Shown: positions 26,411-36,048 of the stretch, piece after piece
Position numbering within the stretch: position 1 is the first letter of the stretch
Layout of the letters: each line of letters begins with the position of its first letter
Assembly: GCA_021845805.1 (NCBI GenBank)
Contig: JAJZVD010000025.1
Coordinates: forward strand, 1 to 50,821
DNA from: Pseudomonadota bacterium
GTDB taxonomy: Bacteria; Pseudomonadota; Alphaproteobacteria; Rhodobacterales; Rhodobacteraceae
Direction: 5' to 3'
DNA length: 50,821 nucleotides
Program-made: the position numbers and the translations under genes
Notes under the pieces: model-generated
Database searches by the model: none
The model's input: the letters and a program-made list of their open reading frames with translations, nothing else
Told to the model about the DNA's origin: nothing

Positions 26411-27406
26411 CTACCGCACGCCCATCCGCGCCGCCACATCGAGCATCCGGTTCGAAAACCCCCACTCGTTGTCGTACCAGCCGAAGACGCGCAGCAGGCC
26501 GCCCGGCGTCACGGTGGTTTCCGGCAGCGCCATCACGATGCTTTCGGGCCGCGCGCGCAGGTCGCTCGACACCAGCGGCCGGTCGGTCCAGCCGATCACC
26601 CCGCCTGCCGTGGCCAGCGCGGCGTTCACCGCCTCGGCCGTCACCGGCGCCCGGGTCATCACGCAAAGGTCCACGGCCGAGACGCTGGCCACCGGCACCC
26701 GCACGGCAGACCCCTTGATCCGCCCGGCGATGCCCGGCAGCACCGTGTCCAGCAGCCGCTGCGCCGAGGTCGTGGTGGGCACCATCGACAGCGCGGCCGC
26801 GCGGCTTCTCACCATGTCGGGGCCCGCCGCATCCACCGTGGGCTGGCTGCCGGTGTAGCAGTGGATCGTCGTCATGTAGCCGGTCTCGATCCCCCAGCGC
26901 GCCTCGATCAACCGCGCCAGCGGCGCCAGCGCGTTGGTGGTGCAGGACGCATTGGAAATCACTCGCCGCCCGTCGGCCAGCGCACCGTCCAGCACGGCGT
27001 CATTGGCGCCCAGCACCACAACCGCCTCGGCCGCCTTCGACGGCCCCGAGACCAGCACCACCCGCGCCCCCGCCCGCAGGCCGCGGCGGGCCACCTCGTC
27101 GCTGTCGGCGCGGCCGGTGCACTCCATCACCACATCCACCCCGGCCAGATCCAGCGCCGAAAGGTCGGGCGCCCGGTGCAGGGGCAGGCGGTGGCCATCC
27201 ACCACCAGCGCCCCGCCCTCCAGCGCGACCTGCCCGCGCCAGGGGCCGAAGACGCTGTCGTATTCGAACAGATAGGCGCAGCTTTCCGGCGCGGCGATGT
27301 CGTTGATGCCGACGATCTCCACCCCCGGCGCCGCGCCCTGCGCCCAGGCGCGCAGCACCGTGCGCCCGATCCGGCCAAAGCCGTTGATGAACACCCGTAC
27401 AGCCAT
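26411..27406 (-). CDS. Glyceraldehyde-3-phosphate dehydrogenase paralogue downstream of bhcD
   Basis: A 331-residue GAPDH-fold protein. It has the dinucleotide motif NGFGRIGR (8-15), the NAD-preferring Asp in VGINDIA, the catalytic block SNASCTTNALAPL with the nucleophilic Cys, and the general-base His in TTIHCYTGSQ. The S-loop and the sequence HCYTGSQPTVDAAGPDMVRSRAAALSMVPTTTSAQ (seen as GSQPTVDAAG and RSRAAALSMVPTTTSAQ) differ from textbook GAPDH. A gluconeogenic isoform or an erythrose-4-phosphate-type enzyme are both possible. It follows bhcD by 72 nt with a hairpin between. Confidence 0.82.
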   Translation of the reverse strand: MAVRVFINGFGRIGRTVLRAWAQGAAPGVEIVGINDIAAPESCAYLFEYDSVFGPWRGQVALEGGALVVDGHRLPLHRAPDLSALDLAGVDVVMECTGRADSDEVARRGLRAGARVVLVSGPSKAAEAVVVLGANDAVLDGALADGRRVISNASCTTNALAPLARLIEARWGIETGYMTTIHCYTGSQPTVDAAGPDMVRSRAAALSMVPTTTSAQRLLDTVLPGIAGRIKGSAVRVPVASVSAVDLCVMTRAPVTAEAVNAALATAGGVIGWTDRPLVSSDLRARPESIVMALPETTVTPGGLLRVFGWYDNEWGFSNRMLDVAARMGVR

Positions 27407-27428
27407 CCCTGCCTCCCCGAAGCGCCAA

Positions 27429-27449
27429 CGGGCGGCACCCTGCCGCCCG
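27429..27449 (-). terminator. Hairpin between bhcD and the GAPDH-like gene
   Basis: A perfect 9-bp repeat, CGGGCGGCA - 3 nt - TGCCGCCCG, starts 30 nt past the bhcD stop. It may end or attenuate the bhc transcript before the GAPDH-like gene. Confidence 0.5.
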
Positions 27450-27478
27450 CTGCTGTCCTGCGCAAGGGACCGTTTCCG

Positions 27479-28444
27479 CTAAAGCGCGACCTCGATCGCC
27501 AGACCGCGGTCCCGCGCCCGCGCCACGGCCCGTGCCGCCACGGCCAGATCCTGCAGCGCCACCCCGGTGCCGTCGAACAGCGTGATCTCCTCGGCGCTCC
27601 GCCGCCCCGGCGCCAGCCCCGCGACGACCGCGCCGATCTCGGTGATCGCCTCCGGCGCCAGCAGCCCCGCCGCCACCGCATGCTGCGCCTCGCCGATGCT
27701 CACCGATTGCGCGCGCTCGTCGCAGAAGACGCGGGCGCGCGCCAGAAGTGCCGCCTCCACCTCCTGCTTGCCACGGGTGTCTGTGCCCATGCAGGCCAGG
27801 TGGGTGCCCGGCCGCACATGCGCGTCCAGCAGCGTCGGCGCGAAACTCGAGGTGATGGTGACGATCACATCCGCCTCGGCGCCCAGCTCTTCAAGGCTCA
27901 CCGCCCGGAACGGCAGCCCCAGCGCTGCCGCGGTATCGGCAAGCCGGCCCAGCATCTCGGGGTGCAGGTTCCAGCCCACCACCCGCTCGAAGCCATGTGC
28001 GCGCGCCACCGCCCGCATCTGGAAGGCCGACTGGTGACCCGCACCGACCATGCCCAGCACCTTCGCATCCGGCCGCGCGAGATGGCGCACCGAAACCGCC
28101 GCCGCGGCGGCGGTGCGCAGCGCGGTCAGCAGGTTGCCACCCACCATCGCGCTGGCCCGCCCGGTATCGGCATCGAAGAGGAAGACGGTCGACTGGTGGT
28201 TGGTCAGCCCGCGGCCCATGTTCCCCGGCCAGTAGCCGCCGGCCTTCAGACCCAGCGCCAGACCGGCGCGATCGAACCCGCCCTTGAAGCCGTAAAGCGC
28301 ATCCGCATGGCCGATCGCCTCGCGCACCACGGGAAAGTTCACCGCCTCTCCGCGCGCCATGGCGGCAAAGACCGCCTCCACCGCATCATAGGCGTCGGCC
28401 TCCGACACCAGCCCGGCAATCTCGCGCTCCGGTACGATCAGCAT
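27479..28444 (-). CDS. bhcD: Iminosuccinate reductase (beta-hydroxyaspartate cycle)
   Basis: A 321-residue member of the ornithine cyclodeaminase/mu-crystallin family. In the beta-hydroxyaspartate cycle BhcD reduces iminosuccinate to aspartate with NADH. It starts MLIVPEREIAGLVSEADAYD, closely matching BhcD of Paracoccus denitrificans as I recall it. It carries the dinucleotide motif GMVGAGHQSAFQ and GTDTRGKQEVE. I chose the ATG at 28444 with GAGGGAGG upstream; the frame upstream runs only into the dispersed repeat. It is the fourth gene of bhcABCD. Confidence 0.93.
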   Translation of the reverse strand: MLIVPEREIAGLVSEADAYDAVEAVFAAMARGEAVNFPVVREAIGHADALYGFKGGFDRAGLALGLKAGGYWPGNMGRGLTNHQSTVFLFDADTGRASAMVGGNLLTALRTAAAAAVSVRHLARPDAKVLGMVGAGHQSAFQMRAVARAHGFERVVGWNLHPEMLGRLADTAAALGLPFRAVSLEELGAEADVIVTITSSFAPTLLDAHVRPGTHLACMGTDTRGKQEVEAALLARARVFCDERAQSVSIGEAQHAVAAGLLAPEAITEIGAVVAGLAPGRRSAEEITLFDGTGVALQDLAVAARAVARARDRGLAIEVAL

Positions 28445-28458
28445 CGCGCCGCCTCCCT

Positions 28459-28506
28459 CATTTTCTGTCGTCAAATATCCCGGGGGTCCGGGGGCAGAGC
28501 CCCCGG
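28459..28506. repeat. Dispersed intergenic repeat, copy 3
   Basis: The core CATTTTCTGTC-GT-CAAATATCC is at 28459-28480. The hairpin CCGGGGGC-aga-GCCCCCGG follows at 28488-28506. It lies inside the bhc operon between bhcC and bhcD, opposite in orientation to the genes, and directly abuts the bhcD Shine-Dalgarno. Confidence 0.85.
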
Positions 28507-28528
28507 CCCGCCCCGGCCCTGCGGCGCG

Positions 28529-29683
28529 CTAAAGCCCCATCCCCCGCGCGGTCACCGGGATCAGGCGCTCCACCCGGCCCGCCCGCAGGCCCACATACCA
28601 GTCGTGCACGTTGCAGGTGGGGTCGCAGTGGCCCGGCACCAGCCGCAGCTTGTCGCCGGGCTTCAGAACCCCTGCGGGGTCTTCGATCACCCCGTGTTCG
28701 TCCGAGCACTTGATGTATTTCACATCCGTCCGCCCGAACACCACCGGCAGCCCGCTGTCGACCGATTGCGCCTTCAGCCCGGCGTCGCAGACCGCGCGGT
28801 CGGCCTTGGTGTGGCTCATCACCTGGGTGAAGAGGAACAGCGCGTGCTCGAATTCCGTCTCGTCGATCCGCTTGCCGTCCCTGTCATGGATGCGGCCGTA
28901 GTCGGCATCCATGAAGGCGTAGCTGCCGCATTGCAGTTCGTTGTAGACGCCCGAGCTGCCCTCGAACCCGTAGCTGCCGGTCCCGCCGCCGCCGACGATG
29001 GCGCAGTCCAGCCCCTCGGCGGCCAGCGCGGTGACCGCGTCCTTGACCATCGCCACGGCGATGTCGATCTTGGCCTTGCGGTCCGCCCAGTCCTGCATGT
29101 GCTGCATCGCCCCCTGATAGGCCTGGATGCCGCTGAACGTCAGCCCCGGCGCCGCGGCGATGGCCTTGGCGAGGGCCACCACGGCCGCCGTCGAATTCAC
29201 CCCGCAGCGCCCCGCGCCGCAGTCGATCTCGACCAGGCATTCCAGCGTGGTGCCGTGGCGCCGGGCGGCCGCCGACAGGTCCGCCACATTGGCCGGATCG
29301 TCGACGCAGACGATGGTGCGCGCCAGGCGGGGCAGGCGGGCCAGCCGGTCGATCTTGGCCGGGTCGCGGACCTGGTTCGACACCAGCACGTCCTTGACCC
29401 CGGCGCGGGCAAAGGCCTCGGCTTCCGAGACCTTCTGGCAGCAGATGCCGCAGGCCCCCGCCGCGATCTGCATCAGCGCGATGTCGGCAGACTTGTGCAT
29501 CTTGCCATGCACGCGCAGCCGCACCCCCATCTGGTTGGCCAGCCCCTGCATCTTCGCGATGTTGCGGTCCAGCGCGTCGAGATCGACGATCAGGCAGGGC
29601 GTCTGCACCTCGGCCTCGGCCATGCCCGGGGCGGCCGGAATGTCGTAGCCCACTTCCAGGCCGTTGAAGGTAATCGCGTTCAT
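28529..29683 (-). CDS. bhcC: Beta-hydroxyaspartate aldolase
   Basis: A 384-residue PLP enzyme of the D-threonine aldolase/alanine racemase fold. BhcC condenses glycine and glyoxylate to (2R,3S)-beta-hydroxyaspartate. Visible: TPCLIVDLDALDRNI, the PLP-Lys region RVHGKMHKS (Lys61 likely), EIDCGAGRCGV, GGGGTGSY and the C-terminal metal-ligand motif PGHCDPTCNVHDW. I chose the ATG at 29683 behind AAGGAGGGG, 10 nt after bhcB; an upstream in-frame start at 29743 lies inside bhcB. Confidence 0.94.
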   Translation of the reverse strand: MNAITFNGLEVGYDIPAAPGMAEAEVQTPCLIVDLDALDRNIAKMQGLANQMGVRLRVHGKMHKSADIALMQIAAGACGICCQKVSEAEAFARAGVKDVLVSNQVRDPAKIDRLARLPRLARTIVCVDDPANVADLSAAARRHGTTLECLVEIDCGAGRCGVNSTAAVVALAKAIAAAPGLTFSGIQAYQGAMQHMQDWADRKAKIDIAVAMVKDAVTALAAEGLDCAIVGGGGTGSYGFEGSSGVYNELQCGSYAFMDADYGRIHDRDGKRIDETEFEHALFLFTQVMSHTKADRAVCDAGLKAQSVDSGLPVVFGRTDVKYIKCSDEHGVIEDPAGVLKPGDKLRLVPGHCDPTCNVHDWYVGLRAGRVERLIPVTARGMGL

Positions 29684-29693
29684 GGTCCCCTCC

Positions 29694-30659
29694 TTACATC
29701 CAGGGCAGCTTGTCCAGATCGACGTTTCCGCCGGTGATGACAACGCCGACGCGCTTGCCGGCGAAACGGTCGCGGTTCTTCAGGATGGTCGCGAGCGGAA
29801 CCGCGCAGGACGGCTCGATCACGATCTTCATCCGCTTCCAGGTCAGCTTCATCGCCTCGACGATCTCGTCTTCCTCGGCGGTCAGGATATCTTCGACATA
29901 GTTTTTCACGAAGTGCCAGGTCAGCTCCTTCAGCGGCACCTTCAGCCCGTCGGCCACCGTCTCGGGGGCATCGTCGGCGATGATGTGCCCGGCGCGGAAG
30001 CTGCGGGCGGCGTCATCGGCGTTCCGGGGCTCGGCGGCGTAGATTTCCACCCCCGGCGCCAGCGTCGACAGCGTCAGGCAGGTGCCCGAGATCATGCCGC
30101 CGCCCCCGATCGGGGCCACCACGGCATCCAGCTCACCGACCTGTTCCAGCAGTTCGCGCGAACAGGTGGCCTGGCCTGCGATCACACGGGGGTCGTTGTA
30201 GGGGTGCACGAATTCGGCCCCCGTCTCCTTCAGCACCTCGGCGAAGACCGCCTCGCGGCTGGTGGTCGAGGGCTCGCATTCGACCACGCGCCCGCCATAG
30301 CCCTGCACCGCGTCCTTCTTGGCCTGCGGCGCGGTGCGCGGCATCACCACGGTGCAGGGAATGCCCCGCCGCCCCGCCGCATACGAAAGCGACAGCCCGT
30401 GGTTGCCCGAGCTGTGGGTGGCCACGCCGCGCGCGGCCTGCGCCTCGGTCAGCCCGAAGACCGCATTCGAGGCGCCGCGGGCCTTGAACGCCCCCGCCTT
30501 CTGGAAGTTCTCGCATTTGAAGAACAACTCGGCCCCGGTCAGCGCGTTCAGGTAGCTGGAGGTCAGCACCGGCGTGCGGTGGATATGGGGGGCGATCCGC
30601 TCATGCGCGGCCAGCACGTCGCCGAAGGTGGGGATGTAGAGAGGAGCCATGTCGTTCAT
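29694..30659 (-). CDS. bhcB: Erythro-beta-hydroxyaspartate dehydratase
   Basis: A 321-residue fold-type II PLP enzyme of the serine/threonine dehydratase family. BhcB dehydrates beta-hydroxyaspartate to iminosuccinate. The PLP lysine lies in KCENFQKAGAFKARGA (Lys59), with THSSGNHGLSLSYAA and the phosphate loop APIGGGGMISG. The C-terminus VITGGNVDLDKLPWM is typical of the BhcB group. Two starts are possible: ATG at 30659 (used; 1 nt after bhcA) and ATG at 30650. Neither has a strong Shine-Dalgarno, so translation is probably coupled to bhcA. Confidence 0.93.
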   Translation of the reverse strand: MNDMAPLYIPTFGDVLAAHERIAPHIHRTPVLTSSYLNALTGAELFFKCENFQKAGAFKARGASNAVFGLTEAQAARGVATHSSGNHGLSLSYAAGRRGIPCTVVMPRTAPQAKKDAVQGYGGRVVECEPSTTSREAVFAEVLKETGAEFVHPYNDPRVIAGQATCSRELLEQVGELDAVVAPIGGGGMISGTCLTLSTLAPGVEIYAAEPRNADDAARSFRAGHIIADDAPETVADGLKVPLKELTWHFVKNYVEDILTAEEDEIVEAMKLTWKRMKIVIEPSCAVPLATILKNRDRFAGKRVGVVITGGNVDLDKLPWM

Positions 30660-30660
30660 C

Positions 30661-31851
30661 TCAGGCCGCGGCGCGTGCCGCCTCCATGTTGGCGTTGCGA
30701 TAATAGTCCTGCGCGGCGGCCACGCCCGAGCCCAGCGTGACCGGCCAGCCAAGGTCGGCCATGCACATCTCGGCGGTGGCCAGGCCCGCCAGGGCCATCA
30801 CCTCGGTCAGCATGCCCAGATGGCCGATGCGGAAGACCTTGCCCGCCACCTCGCCCAGCCCCACGCCAAAGGCCACGTCGTATTTCGAGGCCGCCAGTTT
30901 CACCAGGTCGGTGCCGTTGCAGCCCTCAGGCACGGTCACGGCGGTCACCGTGTCGGAGTAAAGATCGGCCGAGGCCGCATAGGGCCGCATCCCCCAGGCG
31001 AAGACGGCGCGGCGGATGCCCTCGGCGATGCGGTGGTGGCGGGCGAAGACGGTGTCCAGCCCCTCGTCCAGCAGCATCTGCACGCTGGTTGCCAGCCCGT
31101 TCAGCAGCCCCACGGCGGGGGTGTAGGGATAGCCGCCCGCGGCAGAGCTGCGGCGCATGTCGGCGAAATCGAAGTAGGTGCGCGGCAGTTTCGCGGTCTC
31201 CATCGCCGCCAGCGCCCTGGGGCTGAGGCCCAGGATGGCCAGCCCCGCGGGCAGCATGAACCCCTTCTGGCTGCCGGTCACGGCGATGTCCACGCCCCAG
31301 CCATCCATCTCGAACGGCATCGAACCGATCGAGGACACCCCGTCGACGAACAACAGCGCCGGATGGGCTGCCGCGTCCATCGCCCGGCGGATGCCCGCGA
31401 TGTCAGAGCGCACGCCGGTGGCGGTCTCGTTGTGGGTGGCCAGGACCGCCTTGATCCTGTGGCCGGTATCGGCCTTCAACGCGGCTTCGATGGCCGCAAG
31501 CGGCGCGCCCTGGCCCCAGGGCGTCTCGATCACCTGAACCGACAAGCCGTGGCGCTGGCAGAGGTCGATCCAGCGGTGGCTGAACATGCCGAAGCGCGCC
31601 GCCAGAACCGTGTCGCCGGGCGACAGGGTGTTGCTGACCGCCGCTTCCCAGCCGCCGGTGCCCGTGGCGGGGAACAGGATCACCTCGCCCGCCGTGGTGC
31701 GCAGCACGGCCTTCACGCCGTCGACCGCCGGGCGGAAGATCCGCGCGAAGGCAGGCGAGCGGTGGTCGATCGTGCCCATGTCGCAGGCCTTGCGGATCAC
31801 CTCGGGGATGTTGGTGGGGCCGGGGATGAAAACCGGGTTCTGGCTGGTCAT
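30661..31851 (-). CDS. bhcA: L-aspartate:glyoxylate aminotransferase
   Basis: A 396-residue fold-type I PLP aminotransferase of class V. BhcA transfers the amino group of aspartate to glyoxylate, giving glycine and oxaloacetate. It contains PVFIPGPTNIPEVIRKA, a phosphate-loop GTGGWEAA, FVDGVSSIGS and the PLP lysine in TGSQKGFMLP (Lys196). It is the first gene of bhcABCD, divergent from bhcR across 166 nt. An AGGAG precedes the ATG. Annotation as a serine-glyoxylate aminotransferase is the usual alternative, but the bhcBCD neighbours settle the role. Confidence 0.94.
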   Translation of the reverse strand: MTSQNPVFIPGPTNIPEVIRKACDMGTIDHRSPAFARIFRPAVDGVKAVLRTTAGEVILFPATGTGGWEAAVSNTLSPGDTVLAARFGMFSHRWIDLCQRHGLSVQVIETPWGQGAPLAAIEAALKADTGHRIKAVLATHNETATGVRSDIAGIRRAMDAAAHPALLFVDGVSSIGSMPFEMDGWGVDIAVTGSQKGFMLPAGLAILGLSPRALAAMETAKLPRTYFDFADMRRSSAAGGYPYTPAVGLLNGLATSVQMLLDEGLDTVFARHHRIAEGIRRAVFAWGMRPYAASADLYSDTVTAVTVPEGCNGTDLVKLAASKYDVAFGVGLGEVAGKVFRIGHLGMLTEVMALAGLATAEMCMADLGWPVTLGSGVAAAQDYYRNANMEAARAAA

Positions 31852-31924
31852 GGCGTCTCCTCCCGCTTGACGTATTCAGGCTAGAGACGATGTGCCGTGG
31901 CTGCAATTTTTTCGAAATATTTTT

Positions 31925-31965
31925 TCAGAAAGGCGATAACGCCACTAAACACCTTGTCTGAAAGG
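31925..31965. promoter_or_regulatory. bhcR-bhcA intergenic direct repeats, candidate BhcR site
   Basis: The 166-nt gap is strikingly AT-rich. TCAGAAAGG (31925-31933) and TCTGAAAGG (31957-31965) are near-identical direct repeats with 32-bp spacing, about three helical turns. Between them is GGCG-ATAA-CGCC, and TTTCGAAA lies at 31910-31917. BhcR binds the bhcA promoter region in Paracoccus, but the exact site here is inferred. Confidence 0.4.
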
Positions 31966-32017
31966 TATATTGTGTTTTTCATCCAACGAAATCACTTTTC
32001 AATTCCAGAGAAGACGG

Positions 32018-32851
32018 ATGCCCGACCCCCGCCCGCGTGGCCGCCCCAAGGCGTTTCACGACAAGACCGAACAGAACACCGTGCAATCGCTGGATCGGGC
32101 GATGGGCCTCTTGCGGCTCTTGTCCGAGCGTCCGGGGCTCACGCTGTCGGAACTGGCCGCGGCAAGCGGGCAGGCACCGGCCACCGTTTATCGGGTCCTG
32201 ACCACGCTTCAGGGGCATGGCATGGTCGAGATCGAGGAACCCGGCCAGCTTTGGCATGTGGGCGCGGGCACGTTCCGCATCGGCACCGCCTTCCTGCGCC
32301 GCACCAAGGTGGCCGAGCGCGCGCGCGGGCCGATGCAGGCGCTGATGCGGGCGACGGGGGAAACCGCCAACCTCGGCGTCGAAAGCCAGGATCAGGTGCT
32401 GTTCCTGGCGCAGGTGGAAACCCACGAGGCGATCCGCGCCTTCTTTCCGCCAGGCACGCTGTCGCCCATGCATGTCTCTGGGATCGGCAAGGCGCTGATG
32501 GCCTGGATGCCCGAGGCACGGGTGACGGGGGTGATCGCGCGGCGGGGGCTGGAAGGCTTCACCCCCCTCTCGCTGACATCAGAGGCGGCGCTGATGCGCG
32601 ACCTCGCCCGCACGCGCGAACGCGGCTACGCGGTGGACGACCAGGAAAAGGCGCCCGGAATGCGCTGTGTGGCCGCCCCCGTGTTCAACGGGTTCGGCGA
32701 GGCCGTCGCGGGCCTGTCGGTGTCAGGCCCCGCGTTCCGCATCTCGCTGGAGGATGCGGCGCGGATCGGCGCGCAGGTGCGCGCGGCCGCCGATGAGGTG
32801 ACAGAGTCCATCGGCGGCCAGCGGCCCGATCACTCTGCCGCTTCGGCGTAG
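32018..32851 (+). CDS. bhcR: IclR-family regulator of the beta-hydroxyaspartate cycle
   Basis: A 277-residue IclR protein. The N-terminal winged HTH (about 25-85) includes [15 protein letters not shown] and [21 protein letters not shown] (seen as SELAAASG and [11 protein letters not shown]). The C-terminal effector domain has [22 protein letters not shown] and [11 protein letters not shown]. In Paracoccus BhcR activates bhcABCD and glyoxylate acts on it. I chose the ATG at 32018 ([13 protein letters not shown]). Its 3' end overlaps gcvP by 22 nt, convergently. Confidence 0.93.
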   Translation: MPDPRPRGRPKAFHDKTEQNTVQSLDRAMGLLRLLSERPGLTLSELAAASGQAPATVYRVLTTLQGHGMVEIEEPGQLWHVGAGTFRIGTAFLRRTKVAERARGPMQALMRATGETANLGVESQDQVLFLAQVETHEAIRAFFPPGTLSPMHVSGIGKALMAWMPEARVTGVIARRGLEGFTPLSLTSEAALMRDLARTRERGYAVDDQEKAPGMRCVAAPVFNGFGEAVAGLSVSGPAFRISLEDAARIGAQVRAAADEVTESIGGQRPDHSAASA

Positions 32852-35670
32852 GCCTCGACCGGCGGGCAGATGCAGATCAGGTTGCGGTCGCCGTAGACGT
32901 TGTCGACGCGGCCCACCGGCGGCCAGTACTTGTCCACCCGGAAGCTGGCGGGCGGGAAGCAGCCCTGCTCGCGCGGGTAGGGGCGGTTCCACTCGGCCAC
33001 CAGGTCTTCCACCGTATGGGGCGCGTTCTTCAGCGGGTTGTTCTCGGCCGGCATGTCGCCGCGCTCGATCGCGGCGATTTCCGCCCGGATCGCCAGCATC
33101 GCGGTGATGAAACGGTCAAGCTCGGCCTTTGTCTCGCTTTCGGTGGGTTCCACCATCAGCGTGCCGGCCACCGGCCAGCTCATTGTCGGCGCGTGGAAGC
33201 CGTTGTCGATCAGCCGCTTGGCGATGTCGTCCACGGTCACCTGCGCGGTATCGGCGAAGGGGCGGGTATCCAGGATGCATTCATGCGCCACCCGGCCGCC
33301 ACTGCCCATGAACAGCACCTCATACGCGCCCTTCAGCCGGGCCGCGATGTAGTTCGCGTTCAGGATCGCCACCTTGGTCGCCTGCGTCAGGCCCGGCCCG
33401 CCCATCATCAGGCAGTAGGCCCAGCTGATCAGCAGGATCGAGGCCGAACCGTAGGGCGCGGCCGAGACGGCGCCCGCGTCGCCCGTTTCGGGGTTCGACG
33501 GCAGGTAGGGCGCCAGATGCGCCTTGACCCCGATCGGCCCCATGCCGGGCCCCCCGCCGCCATGCGGGATGGCGAAGGTCTTGTGCAGGTTCAGGTGGCT
33601 CACGTCGCTGCCGATCTCGCCGGGCTTGGCCAGACCCACCATCGCATTCATGTTGGCGCCGTCGATATAGACCTGCCCGCCGTGGTCATGCGTGATCTTG
33701 CACACCTCGCGCACGGTTTCCTCGAACACGCCATGGGTCGAGGGGTAGGTGATCATGCAGGCGGCAAGGTTGCCCCCCGCGGCCTCGGCCTTGGCGCGGA
33801 AGTCGTCCAGGTCGATGTCGCCGTTCTCGCGGCTTTTCACCGCCACGATCTCCATCCCCGCCATCGCGGCCGAGGCGGGGTTGGTACCATGCGCCGAGAC
33901 CGGGATCAGGCAGATGTTGCGGTGCCCTTCACCGCGCGCGCGGTGATAGGCGCGGATCGTCATCAGCCCCGCGTATTCCCCCTGCGCGCCCGAATTCGGT
34001 TGCATCGAGAACGCGTCATAGCCGGTGATCTCGCAGAGCTTGGCCGACAGGTCGGTGATGACCTCGGCATAGCCCAGCGCCTGATCGCGCGGCGCGAACG
34101 GGTGCAGCGCGCCGAATTCGGGCCAGGTGATCGGCATCATCTCGGCCGCGGCGTTCAGCTTCATGGTGCAGGACCCCAGCGGGATCATCGCCCGGTCCAG
34201 CGCCAGGTCACGGTCCGACAGGCGGCGCATGTAGCGCATCATCTCGGATTCGGCGCGGTTCATGTGGAAGACCGGATGGCTCAGGTAGTCCGAGGTCCGC
34301 AGCAGGTCCTCGGGAAAGCCAAGCTTGGCCCGATGCGGGGGAACGCCGTCGATGCCGAAGGCGCGCAGAACGCGCATCAGCACCTTTTCGTCCGAGGTCT
34401 CGTCCAGGCTGATCCCCACCCGGTCGGTGCCGATCTTGCGAAAGTTCAGCCCCTCTTGCCGGGCGGCGGCAAGGATGCCCGCCTGGCCCACGCCCACCTC
34501 GACCGTGATCGTGTCGAAGAACGCCTTGGGCGACACCTTCGCCCCCGCGGCCTTCAGTGCGCGAGCGAGGCGGTTGGTCAGGAAATGCACCCGTTCTGCA
34601 ATCGCGCGCAGGCCGAGCGGCCCGTGGAACACCGCGTAGAAGCTGGCCATCACCGCCAGAAGCGCCTGCGCCGTGCAGACGTTCGAGGTCGCCTTTTCCC
34701 GCCGGATATGCTGTTCGCGGGTCTGCAGCGACAGCCGGTAGGCCCGCCCGCCGCGCGCATCGACCGAGACGCCCACGATCCGGCCCGGCATCTGCCGCTT
34801 GAAGTCATCCTTGCAGGACATGAAGGCCGCATGCGGCCCGCCGTAGCCCATCGGTACGCCGAACCGCTGGGCCGAGCCGATGGCGATGTCGGCGCCCATC
34901 GCGCCGGGTTCCTTCAGCAGGCACAGCGCCAGCAGATCGGTGGCCACCACGGCCACCGCCCTGGCGGCATGCAGCGCGGCGATCTGGGGGGTGAAGTCGG
35001 TCACATGGCCATAGGTGCCGGGGTACTGGAAGAGGGCGCCGAAGTAGCGGTCGGCCTCCATCGTCTCGGGGGCGCCCACCTCGACCGCGATGCCCAGCGG
35101 CTCTGCCCGGGTGCGGATGACCGCGATGGTCTGCGGGTGGCAGCCGTGATCGACGAAGAAGGCCGTGGCCTTCGACTTGGCCACGCGATGCGCCATGGTC
35201 ACCGCCTCGGCGGCGGCGGTCGCCTCGTCAAGCAGCGAGGCATTGGCCACGGGAAGCCCTGTCAGGTCGGCCACCATGGTCTGGAAGTTCAGAAGCGCCT
35301 CGAGCCGGCCCTGTGCGATTTCGGGCTGGTAGGGGGTGTAGGCGGTGTACCAGGCCGGGTTTTCCAGGATGTTGCGCTGGATCGCGGGCGGGGTGACGGT
35401 GCCGTAGTAGCCCTGCCCGATCAGGCTGGTCATCACCCGGTTCTTCGCCGCGACCTCGCGCATCCGGGCCAGCAGCTCGTGTTCGGCCAGCGGGGCCCAG
35501 CCCAGCGTGCCCTTCTGGCGGATCGACGCCGGGACGGTCTGGGCGATCAGCTCGTCAAGCGAGGCCACCCCGACCGCCTGCAGCATCTCCGCCATCTCGC
35601 TGGGCGAAGGGCCGATATGGCGGCGATTGGCGAAATCGTAGGGATTGTAGTCGGTCGGGGTAAAGGTCAT
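32830..35670 (-). CDS. gcvP: Glycine dehydrogenase (decarboxylating), P-protein
   Basis: A 946-residue single-chain P-protein, of the usual length for the homodimeric type. It decarboxylates glycine with PLP and passes aminomethyl to GcvH. It begins with [18 protein letters not shown]. The PLP-lysine segment [20 protein letters not shown] lies near residue 700, and the C-terminus has the conserved [21 protein letters not shown] (seen as [13 protein letters not shown]). It starts 7 nt after gcvH. Its last 22 nt overlap the convergent bhcR. Confidence 0.97.
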   Translation of the reverse strand: MTFTPTDYNPYDFANRRHIGPSPSEMAEMLQAVGVASLDELIAQTVPASIRQKGTLGWAPLAEHELLARMREVAAKNRVMTSLIGQGYYGTVTPPAIQRNILENPAWYTAYTPYQPEIAQGRLEALLNFQTMVADLTGLPVANASLLDEATAAAEAVTMAHRVAKSKATAFFVDHGCHPQTIAVIRTRAEPLGIAVEVGAPETMEADRYFGALFQYPGTYGHVTDFTPQIAALHAARAVAVVATDLLALCLLKEPGAMGADIAIGSAQRFGVPMGYGGPHAAFMSCKDDFKRQMPGRIVGVSVDARGGRAYRLSLQTREQHIRREKATSNVCTAQALLAVMASFYAVFHGPLGLRAIAERVHFLTNRLARALKAAGAKVSPKAFFDTITVEVGVGQAGILAAARQEGLNFRKIGTDRVGISLDETSDEKVLMRVLRAFGIDGVPPHRAKLGFPEDLLRTSDYLSHPVFHMNRAESEMMRYMRRLSDRDLALDRAMIPLGSCTMKLNAAAEMMPITWPEFGALHPFAPRDQALGYAEVITDLSAKLCEITGYDAFSMQPNSGAQGEYAGLMTIRAYHRARGEGHRNICLIPVSAHGTNPASAAMAGMEIVAVKSRENGDIDLDDFRAKAEAAGGNLAACMITYPSTHGVFEETVREVCKITHDHGGQVYIDGANMNAMVGLAKPGEIGSDVSHLNLHKTFAIPHGGGGPGMGPIGVKAHLAPYLPSNPETGDAGAVSAAPYGSASILLISWAYCLMMGGPGLTQATKVAILNANYIAARLKGAYEVLFMGSGGRVAHECILDTRPFADTAQVTVDDIAKRLIDNGFHAPTMSWPVAGTLMVEPTESETKAELDRFITAMLAIRAEIAAIERGDMPAENNPLKNAPHTVEDLVAEWNRPYPREQGCFPPASFRVDKYWPPVGRVDNVYGDRNLICICPPVEAYAEAAE

Positions 35671-35677
35671 CGCAGCC

Positions 35678-36037
35678 TCACGCGATCATGTCGTTGTATT
35701 CGTCCTCGTCCATGAACTCGTCGAGCGCGGCGAGGTCATCGACCTTCATCTTGAACATCCAGCCGTCGCCCAGCGGGTCCTCGTTCACGAGGCCGGGGGT
35801 GTCGGAAAGCTTGGCGTTGACCTCGACGATCTCGCCTTCGACGGGGGCGAGGATGTCCGAGGCCGCCTTGACGCTTTCGATCACGACCACCTCGTCGCCC
35901 TGGGCGACCTGGGTTTCGATCTCGGGCAGTTCCACGAACACCACATCGCCAAGCTGTTCGGCCGCATAGGCGGTGATGCCGACCACGACCAGGTCGCCCT
36001 CGACCCGCAGCCATTCGTGTTCTTGGGTGTATTTCAT
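35678..36037 (-). CDS. gcvH: Glycine cleavage system H protein
   Basis: A 119-residue lipoyl carrier protein. The lipoylation motif ESVKAASD places the modified lysine at residue 57. [14 protein letters not shown] and [19 protein letters not shown] are typical of the family. It shuttles the aminomethyl group between P-, T- and L-proteins. It is 11 nt after gcvT and 7 nt before gcvP, in one riboswitch-controlled transcript. Confidence 0.97.
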   Translation of the reverse strand: MKYTQEHEWLRVEGDLVVVGITAYAAEQLGDVVFVELPEIETQVAQGDEVVVIESVKAASDILAPVEGEIVEVNAKLSDTPGLVNEDPLGDGWMFKMKVDDLAALDEFMDEDEYNDMIA

Positions 36038-36048
36038 CTGATTCCTCG

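Noticed and set aside
26861-29737. A 958-codon plus-strand frame opposite the GAPDH-like gene, bhcD and bhcC.
   Set aside because: It is an antisense shadow of clear enzymes, with low-complexity His/Arg/Gln composition and no recognisable motif.
33016-35715. An 899-codon plus-strand frame opposite gcvP.
   Set aside because: It is an antisense shadow of gcvP, whose full-length P-protein motifs leave no doubt about the coding strand.
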